The notes: a model not told the origin generated them from the sequence alone. 64,000 nucleotides of DNA from Coffea arabica (GCF_036785885.1 NC_092317.1:4342501-4406500); one strand, 5' to 3'. Shown: positions 46,736 to 60,180, numbered from the stretch's first letter. A program made the numbers and translations.

Positions 46736-49023
46736 TTCTTGGTGGTGGAAGTTTTGGCCATCAAACTTGGTTTAGGTCAGCTGAATCTCGGACCACTACA
46801 AAAGTGTCCAGTGGAGTGGTCAGCATGTTTTCTAAAGTCGACTGACAAAATTGTTTTGTTTTCTACTGCAGATCCTATTACAACTGAACCTCCTTCAAGG
46901 TAAAGATTGCACTTAATTGTGTTCTTTTCGTTTACGTGACCTAACCAATGAACGTCACGAGAAAAACGAACAGACTATCCTAATCGCATTTCAAAATTGG
47001 GGAAATTAAGAAAATGAGAATAGAAAAATTAAAAATTCATAAGATGAGTGTAACTTTCAATAAATTTTCGAAAAGGTGTGAGTTACTATTCACCGATTAA
47101 TATAGATAATAAATTTATTGTTAAATGACTAAATTATCTTTGTAACAAAGCGCACTTTATTGAATTGTAACGTCCACCTTAATAACTAAGGATGTGCATT
47201 TTTGTAAATATATATATATACATGTCTGAATGTCCACATTTAAATCGAGATATGTATATTCACATGTGCATGTATGCCACACATACAAATCCTAATACGT
47301 GCAATCAGGATAATTCTCACATATTTTTCAAAATAAATTTATAGTTTACGATCAACAACCTATACTCCACTTACAATTATCTCAAAATTTAATTTACACC
47401 CAACTTAGAATTCTAATTTTTCCAATTGTCTTCTTCCAAATTTTCCCTTCAAATTTTATTTTACTACTAACCAATTGTCTTTTTCCAAAGGAAACAAAGA
47501 ATGAATATATAGCTTGTCTATAAGAATACAAATACAAAGAATCTGAGGTCCGATGCAAACAATCAGTCAAACTTAAACCCTTGATATTAATCCATGGATC
47601 GATTTTAAATGTTATTGTAACAATAGTTTCAGGACATTCTTTCCAAATATTATCCAAAGACAGTTTAAAGAAACTTGGGTAAAATATTATCTCAAGTAAT
47701 AAGTTATACGCCAATAAAAGTTAAAAGCATCGGTAAAATAAAGTCTGATCATATTTGCAGCATATTAATTATAAAATATACACAAATGTGACATAATAAT
47801 GAATAGAATATATACAAAAATATATTGTCCACAACTAATCTTTGCTGGACTTTTCAAAAGAAAACGATAATATGTTAGTTGCACAAAGATAAAATAATTT
47901 TTCACCACTCTGAAAACTTGCAAAAGCACACGTATCTTTCTTTCTTTTTTTTTTTTTTGGGTCAGCCATGAGTGTTGCCTGCTTTTGGGAAACACAAAAT
48001 TAGATAGCCTCCGTCTCTTTGCCTAGTCTTTTCTCAGGCTATTTTGGCCCTTTGAGAAAATCAACCTAATGTTGACATTGGCTGACCACAGAACATTGGT
48101 AATTTTCATATACTGATTGTTAATGCGAATAAAATGTATAACATAAACTTCCAAGCAAAATTTGGAGGAAAATTGTTTACTCCATCCGTTCAAACTTTTT
48201 TTTTTTTTTTTTGATAAAACACAGCAAAATTTTATTAATAGTATTACATTAATGGCAGAAATACACGCCCGCTCACACACATATATATATATATATAAAG
48301 AACATCAATTAGAACATTATAGCTCCAAAAACATTTGTGTCATTGCACTCCCTCTCTTCAAACTAGTTGCAGCGTGTATATGAAACTTTACGACAGTATT
48401 TGTACATAAAATTTAATGTTTTGTCCTTTTTGACTTTTGTCAAAATGTTTTTGTCCTGTTAACCTTTACAATTTTGTGATTGTCGTCTCATCCATATAGC
48501 CTACAATAATTCTCTAATTGATCCAATTTGGGCTTTTTTTTTTTTTTTCCTTAGCTTCGTGGCAATTGGCATCACCAAGCACAAATTAGCAATTGGCTGA
48601 CTTGTTAACTTTTTGGATTTTTGTTTTTATGTCATAATTGAGCACAACCAAAGATCTACACAACTTTTTCCATGCGAAGCAACCAATAAATGCTTGCAAG
48701 TGAAGCATGATACTTTGACCATATCAATCAACACGTCTTCATGCGTAGTGCTAATCCCATTAGGATGGTAATCTCATCTCTCAATTACAAGCACAAAACC
48801 AGAAAGTATTCCCCCTCCTTGCATCTCCTAATAATTAGCCATGTCATTACCCAAAAGTAACAGTAAACAGTTTTGGTGGTGCCAACCATACCTAGGTTTG
48901 ATGCTCCAATGCCTAATGCAATCCATCTTCTGACTTTAGTGCTGGAAAATCTTTTCTGTTGACATCTTGCCCAGCCGAATGATACGTAGTAGATCACATC
49001 AGTGACAACTGAAGATGGATTTT
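46736..49023. other. Intergenic region, no gene seen
   Basis: AT-rich DNA with long T runs (near 47945-47958, 48198-48212 and 48534-48548) and a CA/TA microsatellite at 48275-48297. The short open frame at 46676-46903 ends beside an AAGGTAAAG donor-like site but matches nothing I know. Confidence 0.45.
48275..48297. repeat. (CA)n(TA)n microsatellite
   Basis: Short CA run followed by about nine TA units. Confidence 0.8.
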
Positions 49024-49032
49024 TTTTTTAAA

Positions 49033-50992
49033 GGGATAATTTCAGAAACCTCCCCTGAGGTTTCTGACACTTTCACTGACATCCCCTGAGGTTCTCAAAA
49101 TTTCACTTACCTCCCTTGATAAAAAATTGGGCCCCTTTTCTGACGTCATCAGGGCCAAAATTACAGATATATCCCAAGTAGTTGGGGTTAATTACTACCG
49201 TTTAGTTACATAATGGCATCTGATATGATTAATTAAGCTTAACAACAATAATAGAAACTTGATTCCTGATACATGAATTAATCCAGTCATTTTGGGAGTA
49301 AGGCGCCAATTGAGCTGCAATATTGGCGCCATTTTTTGTGCCTGGTGTGATTTGACAAGAGGAAATAACAAGATCACATATAAGATCACTTATATGTGGT
49401 CTTATACGACATTCTGGATATAGGAAAAGAAACAGAGGAAATAACAAGAACAAAAATGGAAAGGAAATTGTGATCAAACCAGTGGTCCTAATATGCACTG
49501 GAGTAGCGGCAACAAAGTGAAGAATTAATTGTTACTAAGCTCCACCGCCAACCCTCCATTTCGAAAAAAAAAAGACAAAAGCAAAACAAAAGCAAACACA
49601 CGAAGCGCAGAATAACGTTGAAACCCGCAAGCGGGATTCTGTGTTTTTTCTATTTCAAGGTTAGCTCGCATGCGGGTTAATGTTATATTTGAGCGCGAGA
49701 AGAAAAAATTGGTAATTAGGCTCTTTGAGCATTATAAGTAAATATTTAAATTAATGGTAGTTTTATTACACCAATATTATTGTATTATCATTATTATGAT
49801 TATTGTATTATTTCTTATGCAAATATAACATTTAATTATCCAAGCAGTTTGATTTTATTTTTACAATTTATAAAATTTTTATCACTTATATAATATTTTT
49901 AAAACCCTAATACATCTAAATTTGAATCTAATTTTCTACAAGTCATACTTATAAATGCGAAATCTAACAAAAAAGTTAAATACAATTTTTGCAGGTCAAA
50001 TTTAACAAATGCGAGCTATTTGCAAAATTTTAAATATTTGCAACATTTTTTAAAACAAAAATTAGAAGCTTTCTGCAAATAATTCCCTACCTCTCAAAAA
50101 ATACCAAAATAAAAAAGATAAGAGCTCGCATTTGCTTCCTAGAAATAATTCCCTAGCTCTTAAAAAAGGAAAAAAAAAATTGCGAATGCGAGCTCAATAA
50201 CCAGAGCTCGCATTCCACGAATGCGAGCTCTTGTAAGCTCGCATTTGTGAAATTCACAAATGCGAAGACCCCCCTGACGGAAATTAAACCCAAAATCACC
50301 CCTTTTGTAGAATTTTTTTAAAATTCATCACAAAGTTGGAAATTTCTCAATAGAAATACAACTTGTCTGGATTCCTTTCACTCTCTGATATCATTACGGT
50401 TGCTTTGCGATTACAGCGGCAAAACCTGTTTTTAATGGAGAAAGATGTAGGTGAATTCCATGATTCTCCCCTATGGCTTGAAGAGGCCATGGTTGCAGCT
50501 AAAACTTTTTACTCGGAGCTCTAATTGTAGCACAGCAAATGCACTTGTTATCACTCCAAATTAGTAGCAAAGAATGTTAATAGCTTGAAACCTCAGAGGT
50601 AGTTAAGTTGCTTTGCTTTATATGCTATTGCTACTGAAACAGCAAACCTTCTGGCCGTTGCAATTTGCAGCTAGCCGTTGCAAAATCTGCCAAATAACTG
50701 TTGCATGGCACATCTGGTGCATGCATTTTTTTGTATTGCACTTACCCCCCTCAACTTTACTAATTAGTCCAAATCATTTATTCTTCTTTGAATCTTCTAC
50801 TAATACAACTTCTGCAAAGGGTAGCTATGGAATAAAAATACCTTCTCACACATGAAAATAATATTTTAATCTGATTTGGACTGGATTGTTACCACAAAAT
50901 CAAAAGCAAGGGAGGTAAGTGAAATTTTGAGAACCTCAGGGGATGTCAGTGAAAGTGTCAGAAACCTCAGGGGAGGTTTCTGAAATTATCCC
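49033..50992. mobile_element. Non-autonomous Mutator-like element, 1960 bp
   Basis: The left end GGGATAATTTCAGAAACC and right end GGTTTCTGAAATTATCCC are perfect inverted copies. The inverted repeats run on for about 90 bp with the same order of 'acctcccctgaggttt' and 'cacttacctccc' phrases. A 9-bp duplication TTTTTTAAA flanks it (49024-49032 and 50993-51001). The inside is AT-rich, shows no transposase and contains a hairpin cluster at 50184-50264. It is related in its ends to the element at 28534-29281. Confidence 0.88.
50184..50264. repeat. Three adjacent perfect hairpins built from 'AATGCGAGCTC'
   Basis: Hairpin 1 pairs GAATGCGAGCTC (50184-50195) with GAGCTCGCATTC (50204-50215). Hairpin 2 pairs AATGCGAGCT (50220-50229) with AGCTCGCATT (50236-50245). 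Hairpin 3 pairs CGCATTTGTGA (50240-50250) with TCACAAATGCG (50254-50264). The motif recurs nearby at about 50112. All lie inside the Mutator-like element. Confidence 0.85.
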
Positions 50993-51001
50993 TTTTTTAA
51001 A

Positions 51002-52807
51002 TTGATGGCCTGCTGTTTCTTGGATTGAGGTAACCAGTTTCCACTTGGTGAAAGGTTGTGGTCAATTGACCACAAAGGTCAGGGGGTCAAGGTCAACCAC
51101 TTAAAGAATCAACATGATAAATGGGGGGAGCAAATAATGGACGTAGAAGAAGGGTTAAACGCGCACACGCTTAAAACAGATTTTATGCAGGAATAGTGTT
51201 GCATGATATGGCTTGCATTTCACGTCCACCTTCCAAGTTGACAAAAAAGATTGGAGATTATTCAAATAATGCTAGCATTGGTAGGTGTAGAGTCACGATA
51301 ACTGGAGATCGGTAAACTCCAAAAGGATTGCTAGGTTCCCGAGATAACTAAAGATCGGTAAACTCTAGTCCAGATTTCCTGTACGATATCAAAAACAAAA
51401 GCGAGGCTAAACCCCCGGTTTGATTTCGATGTTTAAGTTAGCAAGAGTTGACAATTCGAGAATGGGTTGTCGAATAGGAGAGTTAAGAACCAGTTACCTC
51501 TAAGGTTGAAAAAAATGGGTTATTTATAGTAGAATTTGGGAGGTGTCCTTGGGGTCCAAGCTGCATCTATGGGACAAGATACGGTGATAGGCCGATTTTA
51601 GGTCTGCTGTTGCAAGAGCATAGGCCTGCAACAGCCTACAAAGTGTCATATCAATTATTTCTTGTGGTAAGGTACTCGATTGACAAGACCTCAGCTACAA
51701 GATCATTCCTTGAATCGGAAATGGTCCAGAAAAAGAGATCATCTCGGAAGATTACCTTGACTACTACAGTAGGCAAAACAAGGTGTGCAATAGTTAGTGA
51801 ATTTCATCAGTTAAGGTAATTGACTCCGTTGGGGTGCGTTGGATGGTGTTGCATGCTTATTTGGAAGTTATATTTTGTGCTAAGAGGCGTCTAATTGGGA
51901 TCTTTATGATTCTAATGAATATATGTCTTTATTTTCTAGGCGGTAGGGATGCAAATTCACTAATCATTTGCAGCTTTTCAGGGGTGCATGGCGCTATAGA
52001 GACGCACGAGGGAAATTACGATAATAGAGGCAAAGTTGACAGCATTCATAGTATTCCAGATTAAAATTGCAAATTTTGTTTTTTCTAATCTTAAAATGCA
52101 AAATCACAAAGAAGCAAAATAACAAAACTGATGCTGGAGAAATTGAGGACCCAACCCAAATTGGAAAAAGTTCGCAAGACAAACATAAGCTAAGGTAAAA
52201 AATATATCAAATATGATCGATTAAAGCAAATGCCATGGAGAAAAGTAGATGAAAACACTCATCTGCAATACCTTTTACCTACGATTGCAGTAGTAATTGA
52301 CAAAACTAAAGTACAGAAGGTGCCGAAACATACAACAGATTCCGTACAACGATCACATGCAACAAGAAATTTTTGGTGAGCTAATACTAATGGGCTAACA
52401 TGGTGATGGCCCTTACCGCAGCTAAGTTCCAGGTTGTTGTTCAACTTTGAAAGGAAAGCAGCAAGGTTCGAGAGGCAAGCCAATTTGTACAAAATCGGGC
52501 ATTTTTGAGGATTGTAGTTACTGGGCAGACCCAAACCGTGTTGGAGGATGATTGGGGCCGCTGCTGAGGTGGTGATGCTAGCAAAGAATGAAAGGTAAGA
52601 GAAACAAAACAATGACACGGTAAATTTAACCAAAACAAAATGCATATAATACAAATGTTTTAATGCATTTAATCCCTAAAAATATTCAAAAAGTTCCCAA
52701 AAAGACAGAAGGTATCTTACAACAACAATTTACAAATGCAAATTCCTAAACATTGGGAAGAAGAGCAAAAATGGAAGGCAGTAGACGCCGCAGTCAAGAG
52801 AAATTAT
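51002..52807. other. Intergenic region and 3' flank of the WD40 gene
   Basis: Contains a partly repeated phrase near 51295-51390 (TAACTGGAGATCGGTAAACTC and TAACTAAAGATCGGTAAACTC). The - strand frame at 52259-52654 has a hydrophobic start and several cysteines but no family match and no gene structure. 52660-52807 is probably the WD40 gene 3' UTR. Confidence 0.4.
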
Positions 52808-55800
52808 TCAATATGTCTTGTGCAGCTCAATGTTCAAGTCAGAAGAAATGGATATCAGGAGCGGAAGAGCATGGTGCCACACGGCTTTGAAAACCCGTTT
52901 TTGATGAGCTTTTATAGACTGGGAAGGTCTGCGACCGTTAAACCGGATATCAAAAACGTGGATAACAGGGTCTGCTGATCCAGATGAAATGTACAAGCCA
53001 TCAGGAGACCAGGCCTGATTTATAAGAGCTGATTGTGAATCGCTGCTTTCCTGCTTCCACCCAAAGGCATGGAGCTCTGTATTCCTCAATCTAATATCAA
53101 ACAACCGAAGCTGTCGCTCTGGGGTCCTGAAAAAAAGATGTTATATATAAGCCACCATCAAATCAAAAATCAAATAAAATCATCGACTTGTGATATCAAG
53201 GATGAGCATAGTTGGTCACAGCCACAAGCAACAAGAAGGTCTGCATGAGAAAGAGGCTTTGACATGTTCTGCGTAATATAAGTTTCAACTTTTGGCCATA
53301 AATTCAACTAAATGTCACTAGTTTAATATCACAAATGGCAACTCATATTTCCATTCCTCCTACACAAGCTTGAGTATTATTTACCCACTTTATTCATACT
53401 TCGTCCATACTACCAGAATAGGAACGCAAGCAAACAGAAAAGGAATTCTAAATTGATCTTGTAAGTTGCAACAACTGACTATGTCATATAGAGAAAAATA
53501 TTCACAAATGACCATATGAATGCAGTAAACATGTGTTATTCAAGCAAGTACTATGACCATGAACTTTATTCCCTGAGCTGATAATGAAAAAAAAAAAAAA
53601 GTACCAGAGAATACTTGAGGCTGTACAAAGATGTTAATAACATACCCAGTCTGGACCATAAAGAGATTGAAGTCGCAAGGATTTGGCACTACACTCATGC
53701 ATTTGCTTTCAATTTGATGCTTGTAACCTGCTCTCTCAGAAGCTACATCAAACCCAACAATTCTCTTGTCAGCACCTACAGACAAAACTGTTGTCTTCTG
53801 CTGCAGCCCAGCAACTCCCATTACAGCAGAAGAATGCATACTTCGGTGCAACACTTTATGCTTCCATGGATTCTCCCCATCCTTTTCAGACCAGAGGAAA
53901 ACAGCATGATCACTGCCACCAGTAACAAAACGGGTATCCTTCCAGGGCATGAATGTTATGCTGTTGATGATGCCTTTAAGATGAGGCTTCTGTTCTAGAA
54001 AACTTACACGAGTTCCCTGTTAACATATCATCAGTCAAGGATTAGGACAAAGCTGAAACATGTAGATTCTATTAGAAATTACCAAATCATATCACTCTAA
54101 TGTATATCACTTTTAAACTTCCACAAGTTTCTAATTTCATAAACAAAAAAGAAGATAATTCAAAAATCAAGCAAAAGACGATGGTCCAGGGTGTAAGTTA
54201 GAGGTTGATGTACCATAAAAATTCCTTTGAATTGATTAACTGCCATTTTTTTTTATTTCCCAACCTACTAAAGGCAAATAAAAGGCACTCTACATTTTCT
54301 TGACATTATGAATCAAGATCAATGGACTAAAATGCTAAAACTAGTAGACACCATTGTCCACCCTAACTACTGGATTTTGATGGTTAAGCAAAAGGAGGAT
54401 TAAAGAATGTGCCATTTCGATAAGTATGACTTTGATCCTACAGTGTTAGGCAGGATGCCTTACCATTTAAACTCAAGCATCTTCAAATAATTTTCCTTAG
54501 GATTAGGATGGCAAGATCACCCATTACTACACCGATGATGTGCTGTAAAAGCAGCTACCGTGTAGTATAGATTAAGGGTGCATTTGATAAAACTGAAGTC
54601 TGAAATCTGAAATCTGAAGTCTGAATCCATTAAGTTATTGAATTGTTAAGTATTAAATCTAATACATTTGAGTGCATATCACATTTAGTGATAAGTGAAT
54701 AGCTTATCACTTAATTTTGAGAGCAACTTTTGCCTAGGAACTTCAGTGCCACTTAATTAATTCAGATGTTCAATTTTTTGTTATCAAATGGTCTGAATAT
54801 ATTAAGATCTGAATCTATTAAGTTTTAAGTGCTGAAATGGATTATCAAACAGGGCCTAAGAGAAAATATGTTCTACAATGCTAAAGGCTTGTTGCCATGA
54901 TCAATTTTCCTCAAATACTTATCAAATGAAAAATTAACTGTAGCATAAATCAGTGTAAGTGTAGGCAAGCCATGTAGTGAAACACAAAACATTCTTACTT
55001 CAGGGACACAACCGCTTTCCCTATAACATGAAAATACAGTACACAGGCATGTTAATATGTAATTGAGCAACTCTGGATCCCTGAGAAATAGAAATCCAGA
55101 GCATAGGCCTGAATGATGACAAACACATTGACACAGAATAAAACCAATACATCAGACTACATGGGATCCTTGAACATAGTTTTACGTAGTTGTTTGTCAT
55201 GTGCCATGAATAAGAATCTCCCAGGCAACTTTTACTTTACCAATATCCAACCCAAATTATGCCTTATCCGGGTGCACCCAAAATGATATCTAAACCCAAA
55301 TTTAACAAGGCTGCGGTATAGAGGATTACATCTGAAGTTCTGTCATTATGGAGTTTACCATTTAATATAGTGGTCAATGAGATTCAATCAACTTAATTTC
55401 TGGAAAGTGTTGATGAAGAGCTCCAAAACTTAGCTCGAAAACGATGAAACTTAAATCCAATAGGGTTTCCAACTTTAGTCCATTATAAGTCTACAGGCAA
55501 ACGAAAGAAAGAAAGAGGAAGAAGGGCAAAAAAAAAGGAGAGATTGCAGGTGATTTTGTATTCATGTTTTAAACATCATAATTATAAATCTTGGTATGCA
55601 TAGAAAACATGCAAGCTTTAAAGACATGTATTCTGCATCTCCAGCAGGGCCTACACAAACTAATGTGAAGCAATGTTCAGCCTAAAATGTTCCTCAAACC
55701 TGTCAATGAACCATGATACTCACCTCTTTTGTTTTGTTCAAATTCAAGATTGATATTTGAGAATCCCCATTATCAGCACTGTAAACTGAAAAGAGGCTAT

Positions 55801-58800
55801 CTCCCTGAGGATGCCAAGCTATATCTTCTGGCCATCTCCTCTGCTTGGCGGATGAACAATCAGTTGTACTTAAAAGATTGGCACTCGATCTTCATTTCCC
55901 ATAAAGAAAGCAAACAACCCAAACTTAGAACATATATCATGATAACAAGAAGCAAAAGATTTAAAAACAATAATATTAACATGATTGATCTAGAGAACCA
56001 CACGTGCAATTTTAAAACAAGATCCTGAGGGAAAGATATAATATTAATGGACCATATACCCTTTACCCTGAACCTGCCACAAGTTGATGATGCCATCCAA
56101 AGCACTGCAAAACATTAACGTACAGGGAGAAGTATTAGGTTTTGAAGCAATAATGGAACATAATAAGATGAGAGAGAGAGAGAGAGAGAGTACTAAAGGA
56201 CTGGAAAACTAAAACAAAATTTTTAACACAAATTAAAGTTCCATGCATCTTATGATTTCTAAATCTGAAAAGATCCTATCCTTTATGATATGTCGTTAGC
56301 TGCATCATACGGGGAAACATGACCCTATATAAATCTATTGTTAGATTGCCACCGTGCAAGTTCACCACTCTTCTTTCATCTCTAGAAAGCTTTAACATTG
56401 AGTTACAAATGTTTGCCTCATATTTTACATTTTAACTCATAGTAGAAATCTTAAAATAACTTGATTGAAATGCTTGCCTCATATCAGAAATCTAAAATAA
56501 AGTGGATAGCAACATTTGTACCATACAATTACTCTATTACTATCTAAGCAAGTATATGCTATAGATCAAGAAAAAGTTTCAGATTCCAAATCCTCATAAT
56601 ACAAAAAAACTATGGTGTTAAGGGAAATATGGCATTTTAAAGCCCTAAAATATGTAAGAACCTACATCCATGTGGCACTGATAGTCCCACATAATTGGAA
56701 AAAAATTATCAAAAGATTAGAGATCTATTTAGATTGCATTCTTTCAAAGAGTTTTAGAAAAGTATTACTATAAAGTTTACAGAAAGGAATTGTAATAAAA
56801 AGGTAAGCATGAAAAGCAGGAAACTTGTTAAAAGTATCTTTTGAAAGAGCTGTTTAGAATAAAAGCAAACAAAACTGAATATAGGTCTTCTTGAAGAATA
56901 TAGATCTGCGAGTTTTATCAGACTCTTTAAAAGGAATGACACGATATCTTGACTCCAGAACCAGTTTGACTGCAAAAAACAACAAAAGCATCACACAGAG
57001 ACACAGACCTTTTATTACTGCGAATCCCATGTGAAACAATGGTATTTATATTCGCCTCTTTACAAAGTGCAATGTCCATGGTAGTTAAAATCTTGCATGT
57101 GTTTACAGAACAGCGAAGTGCATGTCAGTGTGAGGGAAAGAGAGAGGAAAAAGATAGAATTTAATTTTAAATTATTATGGCCTACAACTGAATAATACTT
57201 GTACAATCATTTGTTGAGAGAAAATCACATGAAACACATGCTAGTTTTCTTCTAAATGATTCATAGCTGAAATTCCAAAAGTTAGAACTCGTATGCCTTT
57301 TCCTACAAAGGCAACAGTTGAAAGATGCCAGAGCATTATTACTTTTAAATAACATCAAACTAAAGTCTTAGGAGGTTATGACTTCTACAAGAACCATATC
57401 AGCATCTATCTATAGATAGAGGAGTGGTAACTACCTGGTCGCAAATAGCTGATCATTTGTAGGACATAAGATAAGACTTCTCAACTTTCTTTTGTGTTGA
57501 CTAGATATAACTGAGCCAGTGTGGCAACGAATCGTGATTGGTGAAGAGCTGCTTCGTACAAGTGGAATCAATTCTTTATGTTCTTTCAGCTCTGTAATTA
57601 AAAGCAAAACAAGCATCAATTCTACCCCTTTTATCATCAACTCATCAAATGTATGGTAACCAAATACTGCATGTCATCCAATTCATTTTGAACCATAAAG
57701 CATATAAATAGGCAGTATAAGCAATTAGGAAATAATTTACTTTACCTATTATTCTTTTTGCCGCTTTAGTTTGGCTTGCACTAACTTCTGGTTCGGGAGA
57801 TACCTTGTAAGATCTGTCCTCTCTTACCTTGACACTTATATTATCACTAGTTGGGGTAATTGCGTTCTGCTGTGAACCAGAACTGCTTGCGACTTTTGAT
57901 CCAGATTCTTTTGTCTTCACAAGTTGAGAAGCTCTAGGGCTGCTTGCAGCAATGCTAGGAATTGCAACCTTTGGTTTAGACTGAGGTTGATTTTTAGAAG
58001 AGTATTCAGAGTGACCAGAAGGACTTGCTGCTCCCCGCTCACGTCCCTCATAGTTTCTAGATGTCTTAACAGCTTCCTGACCCAATTGTGGTTTACTTTC
58101 GGATAGATTTTGCAAACCTTGACTATTCTGCAAAGGAGTGCTGGATCTTTCTTCTACATTTGCTTCCTTTGTACCACTCCCAAGAAAAGCTTTGGTTGTC
58201 AATGAACTGTGGCGACCACGAATGCGAGCCAATTGAATCTTTGATTCTTCTAATCTGTTCTCTGCTTGACCAAGCTGCAGTTCTCACCCAAAGGAACAGC
58301 AAAGCATTACTTCCAGCAAAGTATGAAATTGTGCAATATAAAAGCAACACGAAAACATCATCTTGAATCACGTCCAACAAAATATGAGCCCAGCAACAGC
58401 AAAAGATACAAGTCAACTTTAACAACAACTGTTACCAAGAAAGCTTTCCCTCAGCTTGAATTAACAAACAAGTTCATGCAAAGACGCATTATCTATGCAA
58501 TTTTTCATAAAATCACAGGATGAAGTCAAACATTACTGCATATCATGTGTCCTCGATTTACTCTCCCTCTCTGCATCACCTAAAAATACAAGTAAACTCC
58601 ATCTCGAAACTCAATCACTCCATTAATTGATGCCTTCGAATCACTCCCTTCATCGACGCTCAATGCCACCTTAAACATATAATAGAAAAACATCCCCAAA
58701 AAAAAGGTCCTACCTTGCATTTCTACACTCCACTCACATAAAAATGGACCTTTTATCATACTACCTTACATTTCTACACTCCACTCACATAAAATGGATC

Positions 58801-59381
58801 TTTTATCATACTTACAGCTTCGCCAGAGTCAGACTTTTCACTTGAACAAAAACCACATTCAACACATTTCCAACCTAAATTAATAAGCGTTAAACGATCA
58901 TTTGAATACAAACAACTGATGATAAACGAAAAAGGAAAAAAAAGTTAAACCTAAACAAGCTTCCTACTCCACCATTTCTGTAGCTTCCGACCACTGCCAT
59001 TTTCCTTCTTTTTGAGTGATACAGCACAAAACAATCCAAATTTCCAACAAAAAAAAAATCAAAACTCATACTTAAGACAAAGAGATTCAAAAAATTCCAA
59101 TACCTAAGAAAAACTGACCCAAAGAAGGGAAGAAATAGCGAGAAAAACTTGGAGACCTGAGTTGTATAATAGCTGATGCGGTGGCGGAGATGTTCTACTT
59201 CTTTAGTACGGTGTTCGATAAGAGCAACGAGAGCTTCCTCTTGCTCTTTCCTCGTCGTTTCCTCTTCGTCTTCTTGTTCGTGATTGCCGCCATTGTTGCT
59301 TCTCTTTTCTTCTCCTGCTTCGCTTGTTTTTTCGATTTTAGGCTTTTTGAGAACCGGACGGGGAGGGTCGTTCATGCTCAT
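52808..59381 (-). CDS. Coiled-coil plus seven-bladed WD40 repeat protein, 7 exons, 601 aa
   Basis: Exons in transcript order: 59381-59157, 58274-57746, 57591-57435, 56104-56060, 55883-55724, 54016-53646 and 53126-52808; they join in frame to 601 aa. Residues 1-45 are acidic and basic with KKPKIEK, a possible nuclear signal. About 45-95 form a coiled coil (KEQEEALVALIEHRTKEVEH, then LGQAENRLEESKIQLARIR). A Ser/Gln-rich linker runs to about 250. Seven WD40-type blades follow, with cores such as LFATSALDGIINLWQV, RFVTGGSDHAVFLW, VLSVGADKRIVGFDV and YISSGSADPVIHVFDIR, ending LLISISSDLNIELHKTY. It is probably a scaffold. I recognise a conserved plant WD40 protein but not its name or function. Exon 5 has two in-frame acceptors (55883 and 55868), and I chose the longer form. 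Confidence 0.9.
54576..54856. mobile_element. hAT-like MITE, 281 bp, in intron 5 of the WD40 gene
   Basis: The left end GGGTGCATTTGATAA and right end TTATCAAACAGGGCC are imperfect inverted copies. Inside are matching inverted phrases such as 'ctgaatccattaagtt' and 'gaatctattaagtttt'. It has no coding capacity. The expected 8-bp target duplication is not clear, so the superfamily is inferred from end style. The element at 3768-3949 is a more diverged relative. Confidence 0.7.
56170..56190. repeat. (GA)n microsatellite in WD40 intron 3
   Basis: About ten GA units in the intron between exons 3 and 4. Confidence 0.85.
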
Positions 59382-59887
59382 TTATTAGTCCTGTTTCTTT
59401 CTTCTGTGGTTGGCTTGGGCATTTTATAGTGTTTGACGTGCACCCGTCCTTAAACCCACCTATGCTATTGGTGATCGTAGATGTGATTCTTTTTTCCCTT
59501 TTTTTTTAACTTTTAAATCCTGATAATTAATTGACAGTGAGGAGGGACTAGAGAGTTTTCCCTAATCAACCTTCAACATGATTAGTTACTTAAAACTCTT
59601 TTCTTTTTAATTATGATTAGTTACTTAAAACTCTTTTTTTTTTTTGTGCTTAGATAAACTAATCATTAATCTCTATGGTGCTTCCACAATTTGTTGCATT
59701 TATTACTTGTTGGATTAACTTTTAAGACGTAGAAAAAAAATTATGAAATCATCCTTTACATAATCTTGAATATACTTACATAGTCTATAGACTCGTAGAC
59801 CAAATGTATCTAAACATTATTGAGGCCAAACTTATCTAAACATTGTTCCTTATCCTGTCTAACTTTGCTTTTTTAGTTGGAAGGGCT
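59382..59887. other. Upstream region of the WD40 gene with a short direct duplication
   Basis: The promoter and leader of the - strand WD40 gene should lie here. A 25-base segment, ATGATTAGTTACTTAAAACT and the next five bases, occurs at 59578-59602 and again at 59613-59637, 35 bp apart. No gene is seen. Confidence 0.55.
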
Positions 59888-60180
59888 ACACAAACGTAGT
59901 AGAATACTACATATATTTGAGGTGTGGATGGTGTATTGCTGAATTTAGAGGTTACAATTGATATTGACGCATAAAATGTTAACATTTGTTGTTTTTTTTA
60001 CACGTGTTGTAATTGTTTACACATTTGTTACTTTAATGCAAGTGTTGCACATGTAATCACACATAGTTTTTGGTATAGTGCTGTTTTTTGTTAGACTCCT
60101 TTGTGCTACACAGAGGGAGTAGGATACTATATATATTTAAGGTGTGGATGGTGTATTCTCTGAATTTAGAGATTATAATA

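Noticed and set aside
46676-46903. 75-aa + strand frame ending near a donor-like site
   Set aside because: It starts inside a dispersed repeat and shows no family character or partner exon.
50184-50264. CRISPR-like array of repeated AATGCGAGCTC
   Set aside because: Repeats alternate in orientation, spacing is uneven and the host is a plant. They are hairpins inside a transposon.
52259-52654. 131-aa - strand frame with a signal-peptide-like start and cysteines
   Set aside because: It lies just beyond the WD40 gene end, a second frame overlaps it, and I see no known cysteine-rich family pattern.
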